Part shown: positions 12,678 to 24,455 of the stretch, piece after piece
Position numbering within the stretch: the first letter of the stretch is position 1
How the letters are laid out: each line of letters starts with the position of its first letter
Assembly: GCA_031472005.1 (NCBI GenBank)
Contig: PZJY01000007.1
Coordinates: forward strand, 2,219,808 to 2,283,807
Direction of reading: 5' to 3'
Length of the DNA stretch: 64,000 bases
DNA from: Tetracladium setigerum
Lineage: Eukaryota > Ascomycota > Leotiomycetes > Helotiales
The notes under the pieces: model-generated
What the model saw: only the letters and a program-made list of their open reading frames with translations
The model's database searches: none
Told to the model about the DNA's origin: nothing
Translations under genes and position numbers: made by a program

Positions 12678-13200
12678 CGCAAAATGGTGCAAAGAATGTG
12701 GTGATGAGGGAGGGAGATGAGATTAGATTTGGTTTCGAAGAACACGTGAATGTGATTGCTGACTCAGCTTGCCAAGAAATTAAACAAGCAGCCTGATATT
12801 GAGAGAGTGTTGTGAATACAACGATACTACTTCTTTCAAGGAGATAGATATATTCTTCTCGTTCCTTCTTTTACGAACTTACTAATCTCTTCTACAATTA
12901 AAATCGTAAATCTGAGGGTAAAATAAATACAACATTTCTATAAATTGCGCGTCCAGGGCTCAGCCACATGTTAAGACCACGATTACAGCAAAACAGCTCG
13001 CCACGAACCAAATCTATCATCGCACCCAACCCCCAAAAAACCCAGAAAGAAGAAGGGTACTATTTTGATCACACCGAAGAAATCGCTCACAGCCGTGCCT
13101 CGGTAAAGAATAATCTCTCTATAAACAAACACAAGCGAGCCATTGAGATTCACAAACAGACTAGAAATCTGGTGGATTCTCACCAACGAACCCGACAGTC
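12678..13200. other. Intergenic region, no convincing gene
   Basis: It lies between the divergent hydrolase and DUF6601 loci and should hold both promoters. The open frame at 12968-13384 (+) has composition unlike a structured protein and overlaps the DUF6601 frame, so I do not call it. Confidence 0.45.
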
Positions 13201-13203
13201 ACT

Positions 13204-14209
13204 ATTTGCCTCGCATCTTCCCAAAACACCTGCATATTTAAAGATACAGTGGGCGTCAACAACCCTGCATCTGATGCTTCAGCTATTTCACCCACGACCT
13301 CGATTCGCCATACACTCCCTGCCGCTATCCGACGTGGAAATACCCTCACGAGAATCAAAGACGACCCAGATGCATACTATATAACGGAGCTGCGGACGAT
13401 GCGCCTTGACGAGATCAAGTCATATCTGTGGCTAGCGGGTCTTCCCACTTGTGCGAGATCTTTGCATCGACAGCAGCTGCTGGGTCGGGAAATTATCATC
13501 ACTGAGGACCCAAACGAACATCATCTTGTTTGGCACGAGACACGAATGTTTATCAAACCACTCCCAATATTCCTAGTCGATCTCGACTGCTGGACCCGGA
13601 AGATTTGCAAAACCAAGCAACTACACGAAGCTGCTTGTGGCTTTCTGCTCTCGTACGCATGGCTTATCAGACATGAGAACGACCTTCGAATTGCATGTGA
13701 GACGGGACTGCTGCCGGATTTTATCCACTGGGCGAGTTGGACAATGCTCATAGACGACTTCATCGAGCACATCGACTTGCAATCTTTAGGCGGGGTCTCT
13801 CCCAGATATCAATATGGCGAGTTAAGGCTATCGAGGTTGAACAAGAAATATCGTGTAAACACGTTTCAGTTGGCAAGATTTCATTCAAGGATATATGACT
13901 GCATCAACATGGTATCAGGACTTCTTCACGCGCAATTTTGCCTGGCTATTAGCAGTGTTTGCTGCTATATCGGTGGCTCTGTCAGCAATGCAAGTGGTTG
14001 TCGCTGTTTCAAGAGGTTGCCCGGCATTTGAAGACGCATCCTAAGGCTCCTCTGTAGCCTCGTTGTTCTTGGCAGCCGGGACCGCGTTAGCAGTGCTGAT
14101 TCTCTGGGCGATTCTATTTGTATATTATCTAGTTAGTGCTCAGATGAACAATCGGCGCGTTATGACGGAGAGGAGGAGCTTTGCCGGTTCTCACGGAGAC
14201 CCCAGTTGA
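13204..14209 (+). pseudogene. DUF6601-family membrane protein gene, frameshifted and with a premature stop
   Basis: This matches the fungal DUF6601 family of unknown function, which has a conserved soluble part and C-terminal membrane helices. Visible family blocks are MRLDEIKSYLWLAGLP, LLGREIIITED, LVWHETRMFIKPLP, CGFLLSYAWLIRHENDLRIA and RYQYGELRLSRLNKKYR. After this the reading frame must change by +1 (candidate site: the AAA at 13857-13859) to recover TRFSWQDFIQGYMTASTWYQ and NFAWLLAVFAAISVALSAMQ, the first helix. That frame then meets TAA at 14042-14044, where the family would have an aromatic residue, and continues open through a second helix (LAAGTALAVLILWAILFVYY) and VSAQMNNRRV to a stop at 14209. 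No splice sites remove either break. The 5' end is unclear; no ATG was found in the long upstream open frame. Two independent lesions suggest real decay, though the frameshift alone could be an assembly error. Confidence 0.72.
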
Positions 14210-14924
14210 ATTCGTTGCAGCTTGGTGCATGTAGCTTGAATACTTAAGATCCGGTGCATCACTGTCAGATGACTTAGTGGGGACTGGCAGAGACAGATCG
14301 CGGACGGAACAGATCATCAAATAGGTGACTTATTAAAATCTAGAATATCAGGACGGGAGCTAAAGAGGATCTGCACGGACCTGGAGCAAGAAGTTCTCAG
14401 CCCTACGAGACCCCACAAGTACTGTACATGTACCTAAGTGGCATAAAGATAAGGATACTAGGTCTCCACGTTGGTGAATCCTTGCTTGCTTTCGGATCTC
14501 GTACCTCAACAACTCAGTCTACTCGGAAGCACCCTTCTTTTTAATGATACCATTCGACAGCTTGCGATGCGCTCGACTGCTTCCCTGTAGAAGCTGAATT
14601 GGTGCCTGAGAATCAGGTCTTGCCATCTATTTATAGAAAGCGCGCGACAAACTTCACAACATGAGGCTGCGCTATGCTGGCAGCAGATTTCCTCCGCCTG
14701 ACAAGTTATCGAGTGCGCATTTCAGAACGACTTTGCAGCTGTTGTAGGACGGCCCAGCATGGCGTCCAGAACACCGAGATCGTCTCGCCAGCCAGGCGCA
14801 AACAAACACAACACCGATCAGGCGAGCAGTCCAACTTCCATCTCCTTGACCCCTACTGACTGTTTCCCAGAGACCAGCGAAGAAGCGGCGCACGGGCAGA
14901 AGGAGCGATGCTCCATCAGGGTCC
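14210..14924. other. Region upstream of the second NLR-like gene
   Basis: No independent gene is recognised. An ATG at 14759 opens a 60-codon Ser/Thr-rich frame that stops at 14941 just as the NLR frame becomes recognisable. It may be the true N-terminus of the next gene, joined to it by a frame change or an unrecognised intron. Confidence 0.4.
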
Positions 14925-17900
14925 TTGGAGTCGACCGTTGATTCCAGCAAGTCGCAATGGACTACATATCGAGTGAGCCGAATACCGAATACCTACGATG
15001 CAACCTCCTTCCACGATGCTCTTTGTGTCAGCCTCCAGCTCGAATCACATACAAAATTGACTATCCACTCCTTCGCTTCGAACTTGTCGCAGCAGAGAAC
15101 CGCAACGATCACATTCAGCAACACTCCCTCCAAGCTATACCTAGCTGGGGCTGATGATACGCGCGGCGAGACAACAGAATGGAGAGTGAACATCGTTCAT
15201 TCATTGTCTACACAAACCGACACTATATGCATTGATACACACTTCACGGGTTTTACTCCCATTTCCCCTCTTGATAACGACGAGGAACACTTGATCGAGT
15301 ACGTTGCTCGATATGAATTGAGAATGTTTGCTGACCTACGGTCACAGCTGTATTGCCATACATGGCTGGGGAAGTCATGCACTTGGGGGATTCAAAGCCC
15401 ATGATGATACTTATGTCTGGCTTCGAGATTCCTTGGCCAAGGACGTTCCTCGACTGCGGGTATTTATATACGGATACGCATGTGATTTAACCACAGCCGA
15501 TTCGATTAGTGGGGTTGATGATTACGCAGATACCCTCAGGCGGCTACTCAGGGACATGCGGGGTCGAGACAAGGTAGGAGCGTTCAAATCGCCTGCATGC
15601 CGTCGCTGACTACAAAGCCCGGTCCTCCAGTACCCCTGGTGTTCATTGCTCACAGCCTTGGTGGCATAGTCCTCAAACAGGTAGGCTTATCATGAACAAA
15701 TATTGATCCTTGCTAACTGTCGAAGACACTTATACGGATGAAGGAGAGTTCTGATAGTGACGACAATTACAATCTGATTTCAATATATGGGGCCTTGTTC
15801 TTCGGTGTGCCCAGCCAAGGCATGGATACTGAAGCATTGGCGGCGATGGTTGGAGACAAACCTCAACGATACGATCTGTCCCTGCTCAACCAAGAGGTGG
15901 GCCACCGACTACGGAGTCGCCAGCACGAAGATTTCTGCAGAGCTTTGGACTTCGAAGACTCAAAGATCATCCAGTTCTTTGAAACGAGGAAGACCTCTAC
16001 CGTCGTTGAGGTAGGTCGGATATGGTGTCATCTGTAATCGATATAACTAATCAAAACAGAACCAAGTTACGAATAAGTGGGCACGTACTGGTCCGAAGAA
16101 GTTGCTCGTCAATCCTGCGTCAGCAACCTTCGGTCGCCCATGGGAAACTTCAGATGATTTCAAAGTGTCTATTGACGCGGATCATAGCGATATGGTGAAA
16201 TTTTCCCGGTTTGATCAAGACGGCTATATCAAAGCACGAGATGAACTGCAGAAGTTTGCAGAGCAGGCTATGACTGTAATAGAAAAGAGACTTCAGCATA
16301 GATCTATAAATAGTACTATCTCGTCTCCTTAAGGTGTAGTGGAGTAATATTTTCTAATAGTTAGCAGAATTAAGTCTGCGTCATCATGAACGCAAAGATG
16401 CTCTCGTACTTGACATGACAGCCGGACCCGAAGACCTTGGTAGGCTACCTGGACGAACTACTTCAACTGGATTATCTCTGATATATTGTGAAGCTTGCCT
16501 AAGATCTCTGTTTTTTCTCGAAATGAATTATCGACGTCAAGATACGCAACGGGCCTATGCAAAGACATGTGGGTGGATTACTCGTCATCCGTCGTATACT
16601 ACCTGGCTTGCAGAAGGCTCTGGAATCCTCTGGATCCAAGGCAAGCCAGGATCAGGGAAGTCAACATTGATGGAATTTCTCCTTCGGGACTTCGAGACGC
16701 AAGCCCTCTACCAGGAATCTATTCAACTTTCATTCTTCTTGCACGGCCGTGGTACAAGTTTGCAGAAAAGTCGGCTTGGAATGTACCGATCTCTCCTGCA
16801 CCAACTGTTGCGGAGCGCGCCCACTGCTCAATCTAAATTTCGCTATGCTTTTCAAGAGAGGTCTATGAGTCAAGGAGATCCTGGAAAGGACTGGGATTGG
16901 CACGTTAATGAGCTCCGTGCCTTTTTCATGGCTGCTGTTGAGCATGTCGCGACAATACAGCCAGTCAATATCTTTGTCGACGCATTAGATGAGGCTAGCG
17001 ATGGCAGTGACGATGAAAAAACGAGGCACCAGATCGTGTCGGATTTCCACGAATTGAATGACCTCTTGTATAGTAAAAAGCTTCGATCTTCGATTTGTTT
17101 CTCGTGCCGCCACCACGTCGTCGTCGCTGACAATCAAGGACGGGTCATTCGCGTTGAGAAGGAAAACGAAGCAGATATCTCGGTTTACGTTTGCGGCGAG
17201 CTATACAGGAGACTCTCTGTGAGTGAAGCTGAGCAGCAATATCTGACGGAACTGCAAGATACTATTATTAGAGGAGCACAAGGAGTGTTTCAATGGGCCG
17301 CAGTTGTGGTTACTTTGGCGATTCGATATCACAACGATGGCCACTTGCCAGGGGAGATCAGACAAAAATTAAAAGAAGTTCCTCAAGAGCTGGGCGATGT
17401 CTATCAACGTATTCTGACGAAAGTCATCGACAAAAAAGATCACCCGCAAACCTTGCGCCTCATGAGATGGGTATGTGTCGCCGAGCGGCCCTTGACCGTG
17501 ACGGAGATGCGCTTCGCCATGAGCCTACCAGACACAGAGATACCTGGCCCGGAAACCTCTCTCACAGAACCGGAATTGCGACCATATGACGTGATGATGA
17601 GACGAATCGTTAGCTTGTCTGGAGGCCTTATAGAATGCAAGCAGCATACAAATAATCATATCGTACAGTTCATCCACCAATCTGTTAATGACTTTCTCCT
17701 ACGAGATGGACTTCGATTCTTGGACGAGACTTCTGGAGATCCAATCGGACAAGGCCATCATCAGTTGTCACTTATCTGTGCAAATTACATGAGAATTGCT
17801 GAGATAGACTTATTGAATATGCCTGATGACGAATCTGTCAATACCAAGCTTCCGTTCATGGATTATGTTGCAAGATCTTGGTTCTTACACGCCGAAAAGG

Positions 17901-19021
17901 CTGAGACAAGAGGGGCTCCACAAGATTATCTTCTACGTTATAGTCTGTTCTATCCAAATATACTGGAACGTTGGGTCGGATTTTATAGAATCCTTTGTTA
18001 TTCCGACCATTCTGGACGGCGACCTGAGAAATCTTCAACCATACTCCATATTGCCTCTGGTGCGAGTCTTTTTAGCGTTGTAGAGGGGTTGCTCTCGACA
18101 AAGCCTGATCTCGAGCAAATGGATGACGGTGGAAACCGAGCACTCCACCATGCATCTCGCTGGGGCCATACAAAAGTTGTCAAAGCTCTACTTGATGCAG
18201 GGGCCGTTTTTGAAGCAGAAAATAACAACAAGTGTACAGCGCTAGAACGAGCAGCAGCCAACGGGCATGAAGAAGTAGTTAGGTTACTACTTGTTAAAGG
18301 TGCAGACGTCAACAAACAGACCAGAAACACTGAAAACGCTTTATATGGAGCTGCTGGAAAAGGGAGTAGAGCAGTTGTGCAACTACTCCTTGACAATAAG
18401 GCCGACGTTAATGCTCAAGGCGGATTCTACGGCAACGCTCTTCAAGCCGCCGCGGTTAGGGGCCATCAAGCAGTTGTGCAACTGCTCATTGACAATAAGG
18501 CTGACGTTAATGCTCAAGGCGGAGACTTCGGCAACGCTCTTCAAGCCGCCGCGAGTTGTGGCCATCAAGCAGTTGTGCAACTACTCCTTGATAACAAGGC
18601 CAACGTTAATGCTCAAGGCGGATTCTACGGTAACGCTCTTCAAGCCGCCGCAAGAGAGGGCCATCAAGCAGTTGTGCAACTGCTCCTTGACAATAAGGCC
18701 GACGTTAATGCTCAAGGCGGATACTACGGTAACGCTCTTCAAGCCGCCGTAAGAGGGGGCCATCAAGCAGTTGTGCAACTACTCCTTGATAACAAGGCCG
18801 ACGTTAATGCTCAAGGCGGATGCTACGGTAACGCTCTTCAAGCCGCCGCAAGAGAGGGCCATCAAGCAGTTGTGCAACTGCTCCTTGACAATACGGCCGA
18901 CATTAATGCTCAAGGCGGATTGTACAGCAACGCTGTTCAAGCCGCCGCAAGAGGGGGCCATCAAGCAATTGTGCAACTACTCCTTGACAACAAGGCCAAC
19001 ATTAATGCTCAAGGCGGATAA
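14925..19021 (+). CDS. NLR-like protein: lipase-like domain, NACHT and near-identical ankyrin repeats; truncated, start not found
   Basis: Putative fungal STAND protein probably involved in non-self recognition. Exons are 14925..15298, 15348..15573, 15618..15680, 15726..16010, 16060..16312 and 16365..19021 (about 1,285 residues). The 14925 end is only the TTG limit of the open frame; no ATG exists in this frame, so the true start must lie in an upstream exon or be lost. The N-terminal domain contains WTTYRVSRIPNTYD, then an alpha/beta-hydrolase module with IAIHGWG and nucleophile motif IAHSLGGIVLKQ. The linker CLRSLFFLEMNYRRQDTQRA leads to a NACHT domain with P-loop GILWIQGKPGSGKSTLM and Walker B NIFVDALDEA; QFIHQSVNDFLL follows. 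Ankyrin repeats begin near 18040. The last six and a half are nearly identical and end at TAA 19019-19021, while coding similarity continues for about 17 codons, so the array is cut by a nonsense change. Confidence 0.78.
18372..19018 (+). repeat. 99-bp tandem ankyrin-repeat units, nearly identical
   Basis: Six full 99-bp units and part of a seventh encode the 33-residue ankyrin repeat beginning AVVQLLLDNKADVNAQGG. Units differ at only a few codons, mainly in the variable positions after GG and after QAA (for example FYGNALQAAAVRG, DFGNALQAAASCG, CYGNALQAAAREG). Near-identity at DNA level with variation at a few positions is typical of fast-evolving fungal NLR repeat arrays. Upstream ankyrin units (18040-18370) are clearly diverged. 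Confidence 0.9.
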
Positions 19022-19099
19022 TATAATAGCGCTCTGCAAGCCGCAGTATATCAGCGCCGCAGGTATCTCTGACAGAAAATCTCTCTAGTGACCGTCGCA

Positions 19100-20618
19100 T
19101 AGACTCAAATCAATGGAGTGTTATATTAGCCTCTCCTCGTGTAACAAGTTCTTAGCCACAAACTTGACTCAACTACGGAGGGAGATTTGTTGAAGCTGGC
19201 CAAAGACAGTGGAGTTATAAGCATTTGCTAGTCGCTCCATCATAAGCAGATTACTATTGATAGGAGCCCGGACACCATCACACACTCACGAAATGGCATA
19301 GAATTTAGGACCCCACGGAAGCTCTTGAGCAAAGCCTCTTGGGTCGATCGTAGTGCGAAGTCCAGCTGGCTCGGTTGACGGGTTTCGAATCAGTACAAGC
19401 AGTACCGCAATCTCTGTCATGTTCTGGACAGAAAAGAAAGAGAGACGAAGGGTTTGTTGATGAGTGGTGGAATGAAGTGAAGAGATCCAAATCGGGCGAC
19501 ATTGCTTTGGTTAACACCTGGCTTTCGAGCTGTAACTTCTGATGTTTCGCTTAAAGGTTTAATACTCGCTATAGGATGTCAATCTGGGAAGGTTTTTGTT
19601 ATTGGGATCTCACTAAACATTCTACGTAGCTTCTGTTCTTAATGAGATTAACTTGCTTTTAAAATGGACGTTTATATCAACAAAGATTATCTTCTCTTTT
19701 AATTTATTTATTTTGTAACTAAGCCGGAAGAGAGGTGTGGAGAGCCCTACACTTATATACTATCGTGGATTGTACTCAATTCGTCAATAACTTTCGAGCA
19801 TGTTCTTTAGTCGGACAGTCATGTGACATAATGCAGTGGTTTTAGTTTGTGGCTTAACACAGCTGACGTAGTATAGCGCTGCTCGCCAAACCTTGAAAGC
19901 CGAAAGAAGTGATTAGAGGACCTGGAGCAGTCAACTCTTTATCCTAGCCTGCCTTCAAACAAAACAGTCAACGACCATTTATATATATTACACAGACTCA
20001 ATGTCTACGTTTCCTGAGGCTGTCACATTGTTTTGATTAAAGCAGCGTTGTAGCCTTAGGCTACAATAATAACAAGATATTCTACTAACTGTATCGACTC
20101 TAGCGGTGGCTAAGCGTGGCTTATATAAAATCAAAGAGAGTGTACAGAGTGGACACCGAAATCGAAGCCCACTGTATCAATCATCTATACTATGTACCTG
20201 TCCGGCGTGCAGTCAAAGAAATTGTATGTATTAGGCAGGTGCGCCCTTTGCTACTCGGCTGAATATGGACCAGACAATTATGACTCTGATTCTCTTGTCT
20301 TGGCACTCTGTGGCTTCTGAAAGGATCGGTGAGATTTCCGGTTAGGTCATGTATGTTACGAGGGGGATGCTGCATGGGAAAGGCTGACGGAGCTGGAACA
20401 TAAACAAGAAACATAAAGGATGGAATGTATGCCATACGCACAGCTACATATTCTTTTGCAAGTTCCATTTCAAACTTGTATCAAATTCTAAGTCATTCTG
20501 CATTTCTTTCATTTTTTAGGTTAGATTGGTGCAGCCAGTTCAAACCACAACAAACAAGGCCCTCTCTCCAAAACATCTACATGTCCAGTGCCTCTTGATT
20601 TCATTTAAAAAATTTGAA
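19100..20618. other. AT-rich intergenic region, no gene
   Basis: After about 17 codons of ankyrin remnant past 19021 I see no coding signal. From about 19560 to 20190 the sequence is AT-rich with many short stops in every frame. It must contain the promoter of the AAA ATPase gene near its right end. Confidence 0.5.
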
Positions 20619-22721
20619 ATGGCAGGACCACCAAGTTCCGTTGAGCAAAACGGCTCCGAGTCTGACTCTGACTCTCTCGGCGATCCAGAACTCGAACTCA
20701 TGATTCCCTCATACGCTTCATACAAACGCGAAAAACGCGAAAAACGCTCTAAAGATACGATGTTTGTTCCCCCAGACGAGGACGCCATAATGTCCTCCAA
20801 GCCCGTCAAAATGACCACCAACCCCGTCGGATCGAAGTGCTCTCCGATGGATTTCTACCCCACTAGGCCTGGCACGAGTGACGGCCCGTGGACTGAGGAA
20901 TATCCAACCTGGCTTTCCGGAGCGATCGAGAATCCCGAGACGGCCGAGTACGCCATTATTCGTCGCCACATGAAGAGTTCTGATACGAGAAGGAAGCTGT
21001 GTCTTCACTCGATTATCGTACAAAGTCCATTGATCAAGAAAGTGCTAGGAGTCGTGTTCAAAAATTATGAGGGCGTAACGACGAGTCTCGACAGGCTAGA
21101 ATTTGAGAGCCCTTTCAAACCTTTTGTCCATCGGTGGGAGAAGTTTCGCGAAGCTCGGAAGCAATTGAAGGACGAGGAGACGAGAAAGCATGTCGAAATT
21201 CTCTGGGAGACGTTGGAGGAAGACCTGAAGAGTACATTGGAAGAGAAGAACGACTTGATCGCGAACGGTGTTATTACTTTCAAGCTTTTGTGGACAATGT
21301 TTGAGCCAGGCACGTTGGTGTTCACGCAGATGGAACAGCAAGAGAGGGTAATGATCGTTGGGAGCCACTGGTACGACCGAGGAGTATTTAATCTGTCAGC
21401 TAAGTTCATCGAATGGGATGGAGCCGGATTTGGGATGAACAATGATCACACTTCTTTCGAGCAGTTCGCTGGTACAACTGCGATCGTGGGTTTGCCTGCC
21501 TATCCGATGGAAAATCACCCTGATCCAGAGGGCTTGCAGAAGAGATGCATTGCGAGGGGTAGAGATTGGGAAAGCCTTTGCAGATACTCTTTTAGGGAGT
21601 ACAAGGGAATTGGCGTTTCTGTGAGGTCGATCCGATACTCGGTCAATAGTCGAGTTATTCTCGACACGGCTGCTTTTAATTCGCTCAATCCGAATCACAG
21701 AGTCCAAGCAAACTCGCTTCCCCTTGGAAAAGACTATGTTGCTCCAACAGGCTCCAATGTACCAAAGGAAGATAGAGGCGTACTCAACCGATACCAACTC
21801 CTCCTGTCGACAAGCGAGCTCCGAGGCTACTCATTGAAGGACAAGAAGTGGCTCATTCTGGACTTGGCTGGAGTCAAGGAGATTTCATGGAACGACAGAG
21901 CCTTTTCTAGCCTCATCTTGCCAAATGACACCAAAGAACTTGTTCTTGCCTTCGCCCAGAGTCAGATCCAAACTGAGTCCACCTTCGATGATGTGATTGA
22001 AGGAAAGGGAAAGGGGATCATCATGCTTTTGAGTGGTCCACCGGGTGTTGGAAAGACTTTGACTGCTGAAGCAGTCGCGGAGACAATGCGAGTGCCGTAA
22101 GTTTTCTCTTCGGTCTGGCTTTTAAAATCTCGATATTACCAGTCGAACCAATAACAAGAAACTAATTAATATTTTTCCAGTCTTTACATGATGAGCGCTG
22201 GTGACCTCGGAACAGATCCCAATGGTGTCGAAGAGGCTCTCAAAATGATCCTCCTCATGACTAGCAAATGGAAGGCCGTCCTTCTCCTGGACGAAGCTGA
22301 CGTCTTTCTGGAAGCCCGCTCAACCCACGATCTTGAGCGTAATAAGCTTGTATCAATCTTCCTTCGCACTCTCGAATACTATGAAGGATTTCTGTTCCTG
22401 ACCAGCAACCGCGTCGATAATATTGATGGGGCATTCGAGTCTCGAATTCACCTGTGCCTGCAATACAAAGCTCTGAGTGTAGAATCGAGACGCCTTGTCT
22501 GGGCCAAGTTCTTGGAGGGGATGGGAAGAAGTGAGGGTTTCACTATGGATCAGATTGATACTCTTGCGCAGATGGAACTGAATGGACGGCAGATCAAGAA
22601 TATTCTCAAGACGAGCCAACTATTGGCAACAAGTAAGAAGCGGCCTTTGAGGTTTGAGGATGTGCAGATCGTGACCAGGTTGAGGGCTGCAAATGCTTGT
22701 ATTCCAACAGACAGATTTTGA
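20619..22721 (+). CDS. AAA-family ATPase with fungal N-terminal domain (DUF7025-like)
   Basis: AAA+ ATPase of a large fungal family in which a long N-terminal domain precedes one AAA module. Exons are 20619..22096 and 22181..22721 (672 residues). The ATG at 20619 (MAGPPSSVEQNGSESDSDS) is the first Met of the frame. The N-terminal half contains an acidic Ser/Asp tract, a basic KREKREKR segment and the conserved-looking region around FKLLWTMFEPGTLVF. The ATPase module has Walker A LSGPPGVGKTLTAEAVAE, Walker B AVLLLDEADVFLE, sensor FLTSNRVDNIDGAF and the arginine-finger region SRIHLCLQY, with a C-terminal lid LNGRQIKNILKTSQ. All ATP-binding residues are present, so it is probably active. The cellular role is unknown; it resembles BCS1-like or spastin-like AAA proteins only in the core. 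It follows the NLR-like gene in the same orientation but is not obviously linked to it. Confidence 0.88.
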
Positions 22722-22883
22722 AGGATTGCCGGTGGTTGCTGGGTTTTGTTGTCTGATGCTCAAATGAGCGTTTATGTTGTCCTTGAACTTTGCCACAATT
22801 TAGAATGACAGCGTAGAAATAAAAGTGTTTCCTATCACACCTAGAGACTTCATGTTGTGATTGATCATTTGTCGTTCGCAATC

Positions 22884-24282
22884 TCATTTGCCCCCAAACG
22901 TCCTGGCTACCCATGCGCCTCCAAACTCCTCGTATTCCTGCTTGGTGACCGAGAGCTTGCTTATAGTATCCTCATCCCTCGCTAGGTGAGCGCCACCTTT
23001 CCATGTAGCAACAATAGGATCATCTATCCTGGCTGTCCTGACAATACACTCTGCTGGCGCAAGTGCTCTGACTTCTGTTTGAAGTCGATGTACAAAATCA
23101 ACAATGTTTGCATTTCCACCGACACACATGATGTTCATGAGGAAACCAGGCCATAAACCCATTGGTAGTGCTGAAAGACTGTCCATAATCAGCTGTGCGA
23201 TTCCAGATTGCCGGATACCAATATCCGAAGGATTAAAAAGTAATTCTGGGACGGTAAATCGTTCATTGCGGAGCGTCAGGAAATCTTCAGCAGGTTCACC
23301 GGCCTTCCTGGCAGACATTTTAAGTTTCGCAGCGGCTGTTGGGTCGTGATCTCGCACATAGCCCTTGGAGCGAGTGTGGTAATCAGGCAGTATATAGTCT
23401 TTTGCCAGTCCACCAGCAGTTGCGTATATGGCTCTTCTATCACCCCGAGGTCCTTTCCATGTCTTTTCCATGTCTGCTTTGAAATCCCTGGATAGAAAGC
23501 AGGTAGCTTCTTTGATCTCGTTGACGAGGTATGTGTCGTTTCGCATATCATATTCTCGGATGGACAGCAGCCGCGTGAGTTGGTTGGTCATAAGTTTCCC
23601 TCCAACATCGAGTCGTCGAATAGCAGATTGAAGCGGCCGCCCTTGGAGGAGGGGGTAATTGTAGTATGTGAGTAACCCGAGTCCACTAACATGATAATCT
23701 CAGCTGGGAGAAGGGGTGCTGCAGGATCTCGTGGGGTGCTTTGAAAATGGCAGGAATATCATGATATGCATTCAGCGTAGGAGCTGTCAGGAGTCAGTCA
23801 GGCGAGAGGGTGTAGCAGGACGAAGGGGGCAGACCTGGACATCGATAGTATCTTGCGAATCCAAATTCTTCGAAGACTACTTGATCGCAGGCGTTCTGTA
23901 AGGCGGGTAACGCGTTCGGGGCCTCAGTCAATATCAGGCCAGTCTCTTTCGGATCGCATCGCAAAGTTGCCTTGTCGTCGAAGAACTCATGCTCCCAGAT
24001 CTCCTTTTGCGCCTCCCAGTTCACCAGATAACCCTTTTCGACAGGCCGTCGGAATACAATCTCCCCAAAGTCTTTGCATTTCTCTAGTTCAGATCCGATG
24101 TATACCTTCCTCTCCCGGTCTCGAGCCATGCAATTCGGGATTATCTTTGGTTGAAGAGTGGTTGCATCTGCGGATGGCGACGAGAACCCGGCCTTGATCG
24201 TGTTGGCTCCATTGTCGATGACAAGGGTCTGCGATGGTGGTGATGGTCCGGAAGACTTCGTTCTCCGATGACCTGGGGCCAT
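22884..24282 (-). CDS. ARP6: Actin-related protein Arp6 (SWR1 complex), two -1 frame changes in exon 2
   Basis: Actin-fold protein of the Arp6 group, a subunit of the SWR1 complex that deposits histone H2A.Z. Exon 1 is 24282..23835 and exon 2 is 23783..22884. Exon 1 encodes the actin nucleotide-binding start TLVIDNGANTIKAGF, IPNCMARD and LILTEAPNALPALQ; exon 2 begins PTLNAYHDI. Exon 2 is not open in one frame. From PAIF it must move by -1 (TTT run at 23740-23742) to read PAEIIMLVDSGYSHTTIT, then again by -1 (G-run 23651-23655 on the plus strand) to read PLQSAIRRLDVGGKL, after which the frame is open to the end (SREYEEFGG-like C-terminus: KQEYEEFGGAWVARTFGGK). No GT-AG intron can replace either shift. 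Because the rest is perfectly conserved-looking, I favour base-calling errors over pseudogenisation. It shares a 173-bp divergent promoter region with the GCIP-family gene. Confidence 0.85.
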
Positions 24283-24455
24283 GCTTGCTGATACTTAGAA
24301 GTAAAAAGGAGGTTGTTTGTTGTGGAAGTTGTGGAATTCAATCAAGCTCGAGGTGATGATGGCGTCGCGCCTGACGCGGCGAGTTTCCGCGATGCCCACC
24401 AAGAACTTTTTTTCTGCCAGAGGACCCCTCCTTCCTCCCACAACATCGCACAAAA
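24283..24455. promoter_or_regulatory. Short divergent promoter region between ARP6 and GCIP-family gene
   Basis: Only 173 bp separate the two start codons, which point away from each other. This segment must contain 5' UTRs and both core promoters. No TATA box is evident, consistent with housekeeping genes. Confidence 0.6.

Noticed and set aside
12968..13384. 138-codon plus-strand frame upstream of the DUF6601 locus
   Set aside because: It overlaps the DUF6601 coding frame in another register and has a charged, low-structure composition with no motif.
13857..13859. Intron as explanation for the DUF6601 frame change
   Set aside because: The only GT and AG nearby would give an intron far below the minimum length and do not restore the frame.
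18372..19018. Regular ~99-bp direct repeats suggesting a CRISPR-like array
   Set aside because: The units are contiguous coding sequence for ankyrin repeats with no unique spacers, and the genome is eukaryotic.
19381..19400. GGTTTCGAATC-like string suggesting a tRNA T-arm
   Set aside because: No acceptor stem, anticodon arm or D-arm can be drawn around it.
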